Below are positions 10,811-22,127 of a DNA stretch of 64,000 bases, piece after piece. The notes below the pieces were generated by a model. That model had not been told where the DNA came from, made no database searches, and saw only the letters and a list, made by a program, of their open reading frames with translations. The stretch spans positions 94,350,656 to 94,414,655 of the forward strand of contig CM036159.1 of assembly GCA_020631735.1 (NCBI GenBank), given 5' to 3'. This DNA is from Saccharum officinarum. Taxonomy: Eukaryota; Streptophyta; Magnoliopsida; Poales; Poaceae. Each line of letters starts with the position of its first letter. The stretch's first letter is position 1. The position numbers were made by a program, and so were the translations under genes.

Positions 10811-11896
10811 TCCATCCATCACAGCTTGATTCTTATTGGAGCGTCAGTGTGTGAGTGAAAATGGAATTAGCAAGTTATGGATAAATGTTGCAATTGACAA
10901 GTCATTTAAACTACCAATGTATACTAAATAATCATTTGTCATACTTTTTCTTAATTTTTTTTGTTGGACTGCAGAATTCAGGGTCAACCGGGCAAGTGAT
11001 ATATGGGCAGTGGCTGACTGGCAGTAGTTCAAAAACCAACAAATATGTAATTGTATCATGAAGTTGTTTCTGTTAATTTGAGCAACACACTTTACTAAGC
11101 GATTTATTTTTGCTGGATGTGACTCTTTACTTTTTGGTAGATTGATTTTTTATGGTATATAATTATTAGGCCACCAACTGACTCAGATCATGTTTTTTTG
11201 ATATTGTCAAGATTATTTTCTCGTTCTCATTGGTATGGAGATTTCTTTGTGCCGATATAAAACATTATCTTAGCCGAACCACAGAAAGGTCTATACAGTA
11301 GAGTTTGTGAGCCTGCGACGCCGCACTCTCCGTGACTGTATTAATTTCACAAACTTTATTTTTTGGATTAAATGTTACTTTAATGTTGGTATTTAATTTT
11401 ATAGTATTGTTATCTTATCGTGCGATCCGTGTGTTTTTATTACAATGATTTAGTTGTCCCGTAGCAACGCACGGGTATGCTACCTAGTAGATAGATATAG
11501 ATATAGATTTGTTGATAGTGTAAAGACGTTGCTCGCAAATTTCTAAAAGAAAAAACACACATAAAGTGTAGCAGCTTCCAAATTAAAAATAATAGTGAAA
11601 AAAATGCTTTCAAATTTGATCATTTATGGGACATGCCATTGTGTATTGAATAGAACGAACCGAATCATAAGCCCTATAGTATTTTCACTTATATATTTTA
11701 TTACTAAAATAAAATCCAAAAAGGCCAAGAACTGACACGAGTATGCGGTTTACGAGATATAGAAAAGAACAAATTTGAACATAAACATGTGAATAACGGT
11801 CAGGGATTGAACATAGAACGAAGAAATAAGGCTTTAGTTGTTATAGTTCTATTTAATACGGTAAGATCTACTAAAATAGTACAACATAGGATATAA

Positions 11897-12426
11897 GAGC
11901 ATCTCCAAGAGCCTTTAAATCTCACTTTCTAAATCATCATCTAGAATTTACATAAAAATTACTTTCTAAATCTTTTCACTCTCCAACAGTTTTTCTATAT
12001 CTCATGCGTACTCTAGAGAGTCATTCTTGTCTTCTACTTTTGGCTAGGAAAAAATCTAAAATAGAATATGACTATATTTGGAAGACCATTTAGAAAAGTT
12101 GTTGAAGTAGTTTTTCACGAAAATCTGGAGAGTCTCTTAGAGAGCATCTCCAAGAGCCTTTCTAAATATCACTATCTAAATCATCATTTGGTGAGTCACT
12201 TGCATAAAAATCACTTTTTATGTCTTTTCACTCTCCAACAGTCTTTTTAAATCGCATGCTCACTCTAGGGAGTAATTCTCGTCTTTCATTTTTAGCTAGT
12301 GAGAAATCCATAATAGAAGATCGCTATATTTGGACAACCATTTTAAAAAACTGTTGGAGAGTACTTTTTATAAAGATTTCTATTTCTAGCATTTAGAAAT
12401 GATTTAGAGAGTCTTTGGAGTTGCTC
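11897..12426. mobile_element. Tourist/PIF-Harbinger-like MITE with internally duplicated end
   Basis: The left end is GAGCATCTCCAAGAGCC; the right end reads CTTTGGAGTTGCTC, its imperfect inverse. Both ends are flanked by TAA (11894-11896 and 12427-12429), the TWA-type 3-bp duplication of PIF/Harbinger elements. A second copy of the left end (GAGCATCTCCAAGAGCCTTT at about 12142) starts an internal unit of about 285 bp, so two related elements are joined or nested. Confidence 0.65.
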
Positions 12427-13102
12427 TAAGTCCAACAACAAAGCAGCCAAAAATCCACCATGAGGTTGGGCCGCTGTAGTGAGGTGTGGTTAGCTAGGCT
12501 GCATTAATGGACTGACTATAACGGATATCGCGGGGCTAAAAGCGAGATGTCCGAACAAAAATAGGGTAAGCAAAAAAAGATGAAAAAAGAATAGCTATTT
12601 TATTTTCGTCTTGTTTTCAAATTTGCCAAAGATGGAAAGTGAAACCAGTCAAGATGCTTGTGAATACGAATTCAAGCTGGTTAACCATATAGAAATTGAG
12701 GCAAGCCGGAATGGGATTTTATCCCAACCATTTCAGCCCTATGCCTAGATATGTAGTAGGTCTGTGGACCTCTCCTTTCAAACACACCATTTGTTGCGTC
12801 AATAAGGCCTTTTTCAATTGTAAGTTTCGTTACACTATTTCTAACAGCGCCCTATTAACTAAAGAGATGTGGGTGAAGAAATAAAACAAAAACCACAATG
12901 CATAATGTTAGTTGTATAGTTTCATAGTCTTACTGTAGCATTTTAAATGGTTACGAAACGAAACGCCTCCAACGTCAATTTAAACCGCATATCGGATACC
13001 TTCCAGGTAGGGAGAGACTTTATTTCAATACGATATCACCGCCACATCTCGTTGATGTCGCCAGTAAACTAAAAACCTAGTAAAACAACGGAAGTTTTAG
13101 AC

Positions 13103-13345
13103 CTTGTTTGAATCACTTTGAATTATTATAATCTGGATTATTGCTTATGATTACATCACAGTAATTTAGATTATGGATTATAATAGTCTAAATTGTTTGG
13201 AACCTTGGATTATAGGTGTTTGTTTATTATTGGTTTGAACTATAATATCCTGTTAGTAGACTAGAAGTGGATTATAGGATTATTATCCACCGGTTGGTAT
13301 TATAATTTAGTTCATAATCTAAAGTGTATAGTCCAAGTGATCTGT
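13103..13345. mobile_element. AT-rich fold-back repeat (MITE-like)
   Basis: The sequence opens with CCTTGTTTGAATCACTTTGA and contains TATAATCTGGATTAT, GATTATGGATTATAATAGTC and GTTCATAATCTAAAGTGTAT, inverted variants of one another. This layout is common in grass MITEs, but ends and target duplication are unclear. Confidence 0.4.
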
Positions 13346-13912
13346 CTTAGCGCTTGTTTGATTGCACACAAATCCACTCCAATCCACGTGGTTTGGGAGT
13401 CGCCATACAAAATCTTAGTCTAGCAAAATTTTCGACAAGAGAAACATGCCCTAGTATTTTTATATAGAAATGGTAGTCAAGGAATCTTTCCCTATGTTTT
13501 TTTATACAGTAGTAGAGAAACTTGCCCACGTAGCGAGCTTATTCAACATAGAAAGTTTTTTTTCTCAACATCTTGAAAGCATAGGCAAAATTCTCTCTTG
13601 GTTTTGTTTTCCTAGTGCTAATTCAAGATTTAGTTTCGTATATAGTTGGTTGTATTTATTGTTGGTTCTGTTCTCCAGCACGAGCAACTTTACATCAAGA
13701 TTCATTTGTTACATATAGGCATCTTTCATATCAAGCCTTTCGTTAGCCGTGTGCTCTGGATTTAGGCCCATTGAACAGTCAGAGAAGGCCAATGCCCATC
13801 AAGCCTAGTCCAAGATTGCTTAATGGACTAGCCTAACATCATAATTAATACGGCCTTGTTTTGCTAACGAACCTCAGATTGAGATTAACATCAGCTATTG
13901 AGCTGAGGAATT

Positions 13913-13962
13913 GTACCACACCGAAGGGTGACAGGCATAGGTCTGGTGAGGCGTGTATAAAA
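13913..13962 (+). promoter_or_regulatory. snRNA promoter: USE-like element and TATA box
   Basis: GTACCACACCG at 13913-13923 matches 9 of 11 positions of the plant upstream sequence element (RTCCCACATCG). TATAAAA at 13956-13962 lies 29 to 23 bases before the U2 start. The gap of 32 bases between the two elements is the spacing of Pol II-type plant snRNA genes (U1, U2), not the shorter Pol III-type spacing. Confidence 0.7.
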
Positions 13963-13984
13963 GTGCATAGCTACGAGGTAACTC

Positions 13985-14053
13985 ATACCTTTCTCGGCCT
14001 TTTGACTAAGATCAAGTGTAGTATCTGTTCTTATCAGTTTAATATATCTGATA
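13985..14053 (+). ncRNA. U2: U2 snRNA, 5' part (gene split by a transposon)
   Basis: The first 69 bases begin ATACCTTTCTCGGCCTTTTG, then ACTAAGATCAAGTGTAGTAT and CTGTTCTTATCAGTTTAATA, the highly conserved U2 5' end with the branch-point-recognition region (GTAGTA). A two-base AT expansion (AATATATCTGATA) precedes the break. A Mutator-like element begins at 14054; the RNA continues at 17776 after one copy of the 9-bp duplication. Promoter elements stand upstream at correct distances. Joined length is about 197 nt, near the ~196 nt of plant U2. Confidence 0.9.
14045..14053. repeat. 9-bp target site duplication, left copy (TATCTGATA)
   Basis: TATCTGATA directly precedes the left inverted repeat and recurs at 17767-17775 directly after the right one. 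Nine bases is the hallmark of Mutator-superfamily insertion. Confidence 0.95.
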
Positions 14054-17000
14054 GAGAAAATTCCGTGTGTGCCATTGAATGATTCCACAATTCCGGGCAA
14101 ACCACTGAATCTTTGATCTGGATATGAGTGCCATCGAAATTGTTTTTTCGTTCCATGAGTGCCACTGCCATCTGTAGTGCAGCAAACAACAGTTATCTCC
14201 AGGTTAAAAAGACACTTATGCCCCTCCTTCATAGATGTGCAGCAAAATTCACATTCTATGTGTGCCGCTACATGAGTTATGTCATTGCTGGTATTTTGGC
14301 TGATATAAATACATGGACATAGAGTAATTAGCATCCTAAACATGTACATAAAAATGGAAAGGATTAATATTTATAAAAATTTCTGCAGCATATCATCTAA
14401 ATGCACATAAAGTGACACAAGAAAATTGTACAGAGAGATATAACAAGTCTAACAAACACTGATATAACATGAGAATAACATAGGTTGGCATTCCAAGTCT
14501 AAATGTCAAACTCTTACATAAGTGCTACGTGCAATAGCATAGGTTCACTTATCAAGTCTTACACAGCCAACATGGCAGTCTCACATATATAGTATCCAAA
14601 AGAAGATGAGACATTCCACAATCTCATGCAAAAGAGAACACACAACAATTAGACATCTAGCTTCCTTTTGCTTCTAGTGCACAACACCGGGCTTCCAGGA
14701 GTGGAATGATCTATTTTGCTTCTAGTGCACATGGCTGGGCTATCTTGAGGAGTAGGCGCCTTCTTCTTATCATGCACAAGCTTGGACTTGGCCCTCTTTC
14801 CTTTAGTCGCTTTCTCTGTAGTTGGAAGCATGATTGCGGCCATTGGTTCAAGTTGGTTGGAACCAGACCCTGACATCCTGTAATGAGGGCAATAGTATGG
14901 AAGTTAGGTGTTAAGTAATGCTCAACGAGCAACATTCTATGTCTTAGTGTTGGTTCAATGTAGCTGAAAACGAATTACAGTCAGGTTACTTACTTGATTG
15001 AGCTTGATGATGATGGTGTCCTCTTTTTCTTGGTAACAAGTGCAGCCAGCTCATTTGGTGTCTCAGGAGGGAATGTCATTGTTGGTGCAGATTGTAGAGA
15101 GGGTGCATCAATGCTCAATTCTGTTGTAGGTTCATTTGTTTTTCTCTTCTTAGATTTTGGAGGGCCTCTGCAACATTATTTATTTTTCATTACAAGAATT
15201 AAAAAATAAAGATTTACAAGAAATATAAATAGAGGTTGCAAGAGTTATGAAGTTTGATAATACCTGGCTGCAAGCATGGCAGCTTTGTCTTCTAGATCAC
15301 CATCTTTGCAGGTCCACCAGTGGTGTCCATGTTGCTTGCAAATTGGACATTGGTGCCTCCCTTTTCTACCTTGCCCACCTTCAGCACTGCTCTTATGCCT
15401 CTGTGTCTTTCTCCTTCCAGAAGTTGATTTGAGCAATGGTGGATGCATGAAGAAACCATGCTCAGACTCAGGCCACTGAGACTTATCTGGCAAAGCTGGA
15501 ATTACCTCCTCATATGCTGATTTGAACATGTCAACTGAGAAGTAGGAGTCCACATGATCCTCAAGATTCTGACCTCTAATAGAAGTGATTATAGCAATTA
15601 AGCAAGGCTTTCCTGAAACTTTCCACTCTCTGCATGTACAAGTTCTCTCCTTAAGGTTAATAGCATACCTGTATCATAAGCATGTAACCGGCAAGGATTC
15701 AGTTTAATTAAAATAAGACCATCAAGGTAATTAGCATCATAAACATGTGACCAGCAAGGATTTAGATTAATTAAAATAAAATCAGCAAGGTAATTAGCAT
15801 ACCTGAAACCTGAGCCGCCCCTCCTTATCACCTCTCCAATTTCATCTGAACCTTCAAGCACATCCATATCCAAATTTCTGCTCCTCTCCTTTAGGTTTTT
15901 CACAATATGGGGTAATATCTTGCCTTCCATCTTTCGTGCAATTTTCCTCCTTTTATTCCACTTGACCATGAGCTTTTGTCTGATCACGTCCATAAGATCA
16001 TCTAAGTTCCGATCTTTTTCACTCTTGATCCAGTTGTTGAAGCTCTCAGCTAAATTGTTAGTGACATAATCTACCTTGGACAGAGTTGAAAACTGGCTTC
16101 TAGTCCACAATTTGGTGTGATTTTGCCTTAGATACTTCACCGCAGCAGGTTTAGCTTCAGCCATTTCATGCCAATGCTTGTTAAAATAGTATGAATTCCA
16201 AGAATATGCAGCAGGCCACAAGTTCTTATCAAATACCTTCCCATGATACCTCTTTTTAAAGTTACTAACTAAATGCACCATGCACTCCCTATGCTCTACA
16301 TTTGGGAAAACAGCAGCTACACCTGCCATGATTGCTTGACCTGCATCAGTACATATCGACAATCCTGGTGGTGTGCCTATAGCATTCTTGAGTTGCTGAA
16401 AAAACCAACTCCAATTCTCAGTGGTCTCTGAGTCAAACACTCCAAGTCCAACTGGGTACATCCAGTTGTGCCCATCTACTGCACAAGCTTCTGATTTCTA
16501 CATGGGATTCATCAGCAAGGTAGAACAGTTTGACAACATCATTGTAGCCATTAGGGTATGAATGCAAGATATCATCAACGAAGTCCTCGAAATTAGTATA
16601 GTCACTGTCTACAACCTTGCTGGTACTATACCAGCCACCCTCCATTCTAGTATTGTTACCAAACAGTTTCATATCAAGGAAGAAACTTGTTTTTGGATCC
16701 ATCCTACAGATGAACGCGGTATCAAATCGGAAGCTATCTAGGGTTCAACACAACAAGAAACCGAGATAGAACACAATTACTTACCCATCAGGAAGCCACT
16801 CTGGGCGACATGGCTCTGGTTCCGGTGGCGCCATCCCCCATCACAGTCCGGATACTCTGGAAGGCATAAATGTTTAGAAGCATAGCTCGTATCCAATAGG
16901 TCCGGACTACTGTATTGTTTTTTTTATTATTGTGGTATATTGGTATATATAGGTTGGTAATTTAGAAGCAAGATGTTTGCCCGCATAAATTCACTATCCT

Positions 17001-17766
17001 ACAGCGTACAGTAAATCCCAAATTCATCAAATTAATAAACAAAATACTTATATAAGTTGGCAATTTAGAAGCAAGATGTTTGCCCGCATAAATTCACTAT
17101 CCTACCATGTACAGTAAAACACAAATTCATCAAATTAATAAACAAAATGCTTCAGTTAAAAAGGCACTGGAGTGAATTAACAGAGTCAAAGCAATTTTGA
17201 CTCAGGTGGTGCATAAGCAATGTGAGATTTAGAGGGCCTGACCTGGAGCCACGCGCGGCCGCCCAGGATCCCGCGGCGCCGGCCGAGACCAAGTGCCGCC
17301 GCTGCCGCGCAGAGCCCCGCCTCCGCCTGTGAACCGACCCCTCGGCCGCCCACTGCCTGCTAGGAATCGCCCTCCCGCTGCTGCTCCCAGATGTGCCCAC
17401 GCACCGCCGCTGTGCCCTCAAGATGTGCCGCCGCTGCGCCCAGATGAGACCACGCCGCCGCTAGGGTTACGGCCGCGGGAGTTTTTTTTCTACGCGAGTG
17501 TGCGACGACGAGACGAAGGGTCGGGGTAAGGACTCAGGATATTGACTACGTCAAGTTCACCCAAAGGGCAGGGGTAAATTTGGGATTTTTGAAAAAAAAA
17601 ATTAAGAGACTCCACACTAGTTGACGGTGGAGAAACCTAACGGTCTTGACGGCAGTGGCACTCATGGAAGGTAAAATTAATTTCAATGGCACTCATGTCC
17701 AGATCAAAGATTCAGTGGTTTGCCCGGAATTGTGGAATCATTCAATGGCACACACGGAATTTTCTC
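14054..17766 (-). mobile_element. Mutator-like element (MULE) inserted in U2 snRNA gene
   Basis: The ends are long terminal inverted repeats of about 116-118 bp (14054-14171 and 17651-17766), starting GAGAAAATTCCGTGTGTGCC on both strands and nearly identical over the first 88 bases. Flanking 9-bp duplications are perfect. A mudrA-like transposase gene runs on the minus strand inside. Two internal tandem duplications are visible: period about 103 bp at 16946-17150, and about 70 bp at 15660-15800. GC-rich DNA at 17240-17480 is probably the transposase promoter/leader. Confidence 0.93.
14657..16834 (-). pseudogene. MULE (mudrA-type) transposase, broken
   Basis: Exon 1 (16834..16785, MAPPEPEPCRPEWLPDG) has a GT donor and joins in frame to an exon from 16703 (MDPKTSFFLDMKLFG). 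The reading frame then shifts near 16500. Only the second part of the MULE catalytic domain follows (YPVGLGVFDSETTENWSWFF, TDAGQAI, EHRECMVHLV, NNLAESFNNWI). A segment that normally lies between appears deleted. The SWIM region at about 15570-15650 has CTC and PC cysteines, but the usual His is replaced (CLIAI). A zinc knuckle CPICKQHGHHWWTC follows at about 15315-15360. The C-terminal Lys/Ser-rich exons reach 14657 (..CTRSKRKLDV). Confidence 0.8.
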
Positions 17767-17903
17767 TATCTGATATGTGGGACATGTTCCCAAAATGATA
17801 TTAAATTCATTTTTTTGTGGGGAGAGAATCTAATATGGTAGCTTGCTATTAAAGGTTCTCATGTGTCCTCTAGCGTTGCACTATTGCTTGGCCTGGCACA
17901 CCC
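17767..17903 (+). ncRNA. U2: U2 snRNA, 3' part (separated from its promoter)
   Basis: After the right copy of the target duplication (17767-17775), the sequence resumes TGTGGGACATGTTCCCA, the stem-loop IIa/b region, then ATGATATTAAATTCATTTTT with the Sm site, GGTAGCTTGCTATT, and TTGCACTATTGCTTGGCCTG to CACACCCT. Order and length match the 3' two thirds of plant U2. Several substitutions relative to the conserved plant sequence (for example in the stem IIa/b strand and loop III) suggest some decay, though some may be variant-specific. Confidence 0.85.
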
Positions 17904-17944
17904 TAAACATATATTAAAATCAAATGTTGAAAGTTTTTGTCATG

Positions 17945-18044
17945 NNNNNNNNNNNNNNNNNNNNNNNNNNNNNNNNNNNNNNNNNNNNNNNNNNNNNNNN
18001 NNNNNNNNNNNNNNNNNNNNNNNNNNNNNNNNNNNNNNNNNNNN
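17945..18044. other. Assembly gap (100 N)
   Basis: A run of exactly 100 N, the conventional size for gaps of unknown length. It probably hides the left part of the 3' LTR of copia element A and its target duplication. Confidence 0.99.
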
Positions 18045-18789
18045 GCATTTCAACTCCTTAAAAACGCCTGAATCCCGCGCTCGCAAGCTCGGCGGGAGGG
18101 AGAGAGGACCCAAACCTCTTACCATCAAACTTCATCGGCTTCGCAAATGTGCAACACCAACAAGTGATCACCACCTTGTGCACGTGTGTTAGCATTTTCA
18201 TAATCATTTTACCGATGGAGTTACCATCACTTGCCACGCACTCGATCCTAGCAACGATGCATAGTTTAGATCAAGCGAGTGGCACTAGATGACCGATATG
18301 CAAACAAGTTTTGCCCCTCTTGATAGTACGGCATCTATCCTAAACCCGGTCATAAACTTTCTACACACCTATGACCGGTGAAATGGAAAATGCCTAGGTT
18401 TATACTTTGCCTTGCACATTCCACTCCATCTCCTCCGACGTTGATGCAACACATGCACCAACCAATCACCAAATGATATGATCCACTTCATATCATCACG
18501 TGACCGTATTGGTTCATCGATCTTGACCTCACTTGCTCTTCACCGTTGCCTCGGTCCTTCGGCGCCAAGCCATCACACAACTTGCCCTTCACCTAGCAAC
18601 CGGTCCATCAAGCCAAGCCTCATCTTGATCTTCTCCACCTTGGTCACATGACTCCATGTCATGTCTCATATGCAATGAGCTCCTTCATGACACCATCACA
18701 TGTGGACTAATCTCCTGTGTATCTCACATAACTACATATTAGTCCACCTAAGTTGTCACTCAATTACCAAAACCAAACAGGACCTTTCA
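18045..18789 (-). repeat. 3' LTR of copia element A (partial, cut by gap)
   Basis: On the minus strand the LTR begins TGAAAGGTCCTGTTTGGTTT just after a purine-rich tract (18790-18805 read on minus: AAAAAGGGGGAGA). The far end is lost in the gap. The segment holds no ORF. Assignment rests on the tract, the TG start and the matching 5' LTR/PBS at 38747 onwards. Confidence 0.65.
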
Positions 18790-21700
18790 ATCTCCCCCTT
18801 TTTGGTAATTGATGACAACTCTACAAAGATATGAAATTAAGCTTTTTCAAGCTAGCACTTCACACAAGTGTAAATTGCTAACCTGTTTTGGATTTAATGT
18901 TACTTATCCAACTTTTAAGCTCTATGTTAAGATTTGGATAAGCACCATAAAATCCGACTTGGTAGTGATAACTCCCCCTACATATGTGCTCAAATGGTTT
19001 GGTTTCAAGCTTGCACATATGCATAAATATGAAATTTGTGGGAGGGTTAGCACTACTAAGTGATGCTAAGGTGTATAGAATAAAACTTTATAGTTCGATA
19101 CCATTTGATAGCTCGATATCATTTAATAATCATAAGTTTGCCATCATCCTTAGCATCATGAGTAGCTAGACATCAAAAATACTAGAAACCCCATGAGATC
19201 AACATTATAAGCAAGGTTCTAGTTTTTCATGATAAACACAAGTCTAGCTATCATCCTATGCATGCTAGTTATCATATCATCATTCAAGTTCTATAACTAG
19301 CATACAACACTCAAGCATGCATATTACATATAAAACTTATGCAATGCAAGCAAGCACATGAATATGCACATGTCAAATGCAACCAAACAATGTTCATGAG
19401 CTTGCTCCCCCTACTTGTGTGCTTCTTTTGTCCAAGAATTTTGATCCTTCTCATTTCTTCAATGTTGCTCCCTCTTTGTCCATCTCCATGTCCAAACTCA
19501 TTCTCAAACCTCTCTCTCTTGGTGTATTGACATATCTTTGTTCCAACTTCTCCCCTTTTGTCATCAATTTCCATAAAGGGTGTACTTCTCATTGATGCAA
19601 AGGCTTACATTGGGGTAGATGGTTGAGACTTGAATATTGCGTTGTTGATGGACATCACCGCACATGTTGGAATAACATTACTTGTATGTTGCTCTTGAGA
19701 TACCACTTAGGATCTTTGACCTTGATACCATTAGGTGGGGCTCCTCTCCCTATGTTTATAGCATGGGTCATTCACTTGATAATCTTGAGCTCTTGTGTGT
19801 GAGGGAACTTTCTTTATTTGATGATCACTTAAAGTTGAGGATCACTTGTGGAACCACGTCTTGTATAAATGATATCATGTGTAGAAATACCACGAATAAG
19901 TGTGTGATACCAATTTGAAGAATCCTCTATCATGGAACCACTAGTAGGATTTATCAATATGATCTTTTCTTGAATATTTTCTATCTTTATGAGTACCACT
20001 TGTAGGATATCACTTGTAGATCATGATCTAGACACCACTGGTAAATACCAATTGAAGAAATACTTTGATTCTAGATACCATTTGAAACACCCTAGATATC
20101 CATTTGCATTGTTGTCTTGTGCTTGTACCCATATCATTGTCATGAGCTTCTAGTATGACTTGAACTAAGTTGATTTGCCTAAGATTCTAAGTCCGGTTTG
20201 ATCCAATGACAAGCTTCTTCACTCCTCATACTAAGGGTTATCTTGCCAATGTTGTACTTGTCACTTATTAGCAATCCAAACTAGATCAAGTACTTGGGTT
20301 CACTAGCTCATGAACAAATTCATACACATACCACTAGATCATTTAAATAATTCAAGCAATAGTGGTAGGCTATGAATTTAAACATTTTATTTATTATGCA
20401 TGATCCTAGTAAGCATGTACTATATGCACTCATCGCATACTAGTAAGGGATGAAATGATCATGCACATTGCAATGATACCTTTGTTATGTTGGAGTAGAG
20501 GATAGTCACATAGATTCCAATTCATTACTCCAATAGCAATATGAAGTCCAATTTATAAGCTTGGTGAAGACCAATCATTATAGAGAAATCTATTCTTCAC
20601 CCATATGAAATGAGAACACTAATAATCAAGTGCATTATCTCTTATTGTGGTTGGCTTGCTTTTTCACTTTAATCAATGCTTGCATCAGAGAAGTATTTAT
20701 GATACCAATTTTATAACTATGACTAGCTCTCTTTGGGTGTTGCTTGCTTTTCTTGATCAACCCTATTGATTGCTTCAATTAAGCATCTCAAATGTCCCTT
20801 GAATTCATCACTTCCATGTTAGCCTTCCAAGCTGGTGCTCGATTTACCCACCCATGGGCGGCAAGCCCCCTCAGCAGGGAGAAGTGACCTCTCTCCAAAG
20901 AACCATCCTTGACACTTACTTGAATTGTCTTTGATTGATTGATCTATGGACTTAACTTGATGAGTAACCTTGAATTATTCTTTAAGTCCTTTTCTTTCTA
21001 CCAAATGATCTCCAATCATTACTAGAACTTGAACCTCATCTTTATCTTGAGTTTGATCTTCATTTTCAAATTTGAGTACCAAATTTGTACACTAAGTACA
21101 TTCCACAATCAATGCCCTTGTACTCATTTCTTGTCATGCTTCTAGATCAATTCAAAACCAAACTTAGTTGCCTCAAACACTTATAAATATGTTTCCAACT
21201 TGAGGACCTTTCACTTAAAGTGACTCTAGATCAATCCAATAATTGTTACTTTTCTGGCAGATTCTGTACCCTTCAAAGAATAATTCATATCTCTCAATGT
21301 ATAGGTCCAAATGCCATGAAATTTGGTGGAGATATGAATTACTGAGTCATCTAGCAACTGTAAAAATTTGAGCTTCATTTGACTTCTAGATTGCTACTAG
21401 ATTTCAAATCTTTCACCACTATTACATGCTAAAAACTGCTGCACTATAGCTGACAAGATGTGCTCTAAAACCATAGCATTTCTCATCCAATTATCATAAA
21501 ATTTATACAGCACCTAATATCATAAGTCTAGTGCATGTATGCCAAATTTCACGCCAATCCAATATGATTTAGTCACTCAAACTCAGACTTGATCTCAGCT
21601 AGCTCAGATTTTCAATAATGGACAGATTTCAATACATTGAGCTATACTTCACCAAATTGAATCAAACTTGAAACTAACTTGTTTGAGCACTTTCATAAGA

Positions 21701-22127
21701 CATATATCCATTCAATCTACTTACTAAATATCATCTCATGAATTTATCCAACACAAGTCAATCTAAATTTGATTGCTAGGCATTTAATCCATTCAATCAT
21801 CTCATAGCGAGCAACATTGCATATATATCCAATTCAATCAACTCATATGCACCCAAATAAAATGATCAACTAGAGATATACCTTGGTTATCACATGATCA
21901 TCCTTTTAGCAAGCTCCAACTCAAATATTTGCAAGCCATCAAATATATCCAATAAATCACCACAATCTTGAATGTTGCACTTGTATGTTGTAGCATTTGG
22001 ACTCTACTTATTTTGACTTGGCATTGGGATAGAATATGCACTAAGCTTTAAAACTTGATTCAACATATGATGACCAATATGAATCCAAATGAATCAAGCC
22101 TCCAATGCTGATGGTACCTACAAACAA
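18790..22127 (-). mobile_element. Non-coding internal region of copia element A
   Basis: No protein-coding frame of meaningful length exists on either strand and no pol domain is recognisable. The stretch is AT-rich and contains many short echoes of GATACCACTTG/GATACCAATTG (for example about 19700-20090). The polypurine tract lies at its left end. This is the space where a coding copia would carry pol, so the element is non-autonomous or heavily deleted. Confidence 0.6.

Larger units (their letters stand above)
6280..11487 (+). mobile_element. Helitron-like element with captured gene fragments
   Basis: The 3' end has the Helitron signature: a hairpin (CCCGT 11458-11462, loop, ACGGG 11471-11475), eight bases, then CTAG (11484-11487) followed by T. 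The probable 5' end is near 6260-6285 (TCATTATACTAGAAAAATAC, then CCACGTGTTGGCG). It resembles the reverse complement of the 3' subterminal CGGGTA/AACGCACGGG block, as in many grass non-autonomous Helitrons. I could not fix the exact 5' base, because the TC I see is not preceded by A. No Rep/helicase is seen, so it is non-autonomous. It carries a desaturase exon fragment and several exon-like pieces with splice-like borders, all on the plus strand. Confidence 0.6.
11488..13984. other. AT-rich intergenic DNA with MITEs
   Basis: No gene is supported. The stretch contains a Tourist-like MITE (11897-12426), a second fold-back AT-rich repeat (about 13103-13345) and the promoter of the U2 snRNA gene at its right end. 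Short open frames here are not convincing. Confidence 0.5.

Noticed and set aside
17293..17529. Pro/Arg-rich plus-strand frame
   Set aside because: It lies in the GC-rich leader of the MULE transposase, opposite to its strand, and is explained by composition.
20820..20900. GC-rich island within copia A interior as a possible gene
   Set aside because: It is only about 80 bases (CCCATGGGCGGCAAGCCCCC) with no open frame continuing on either side.
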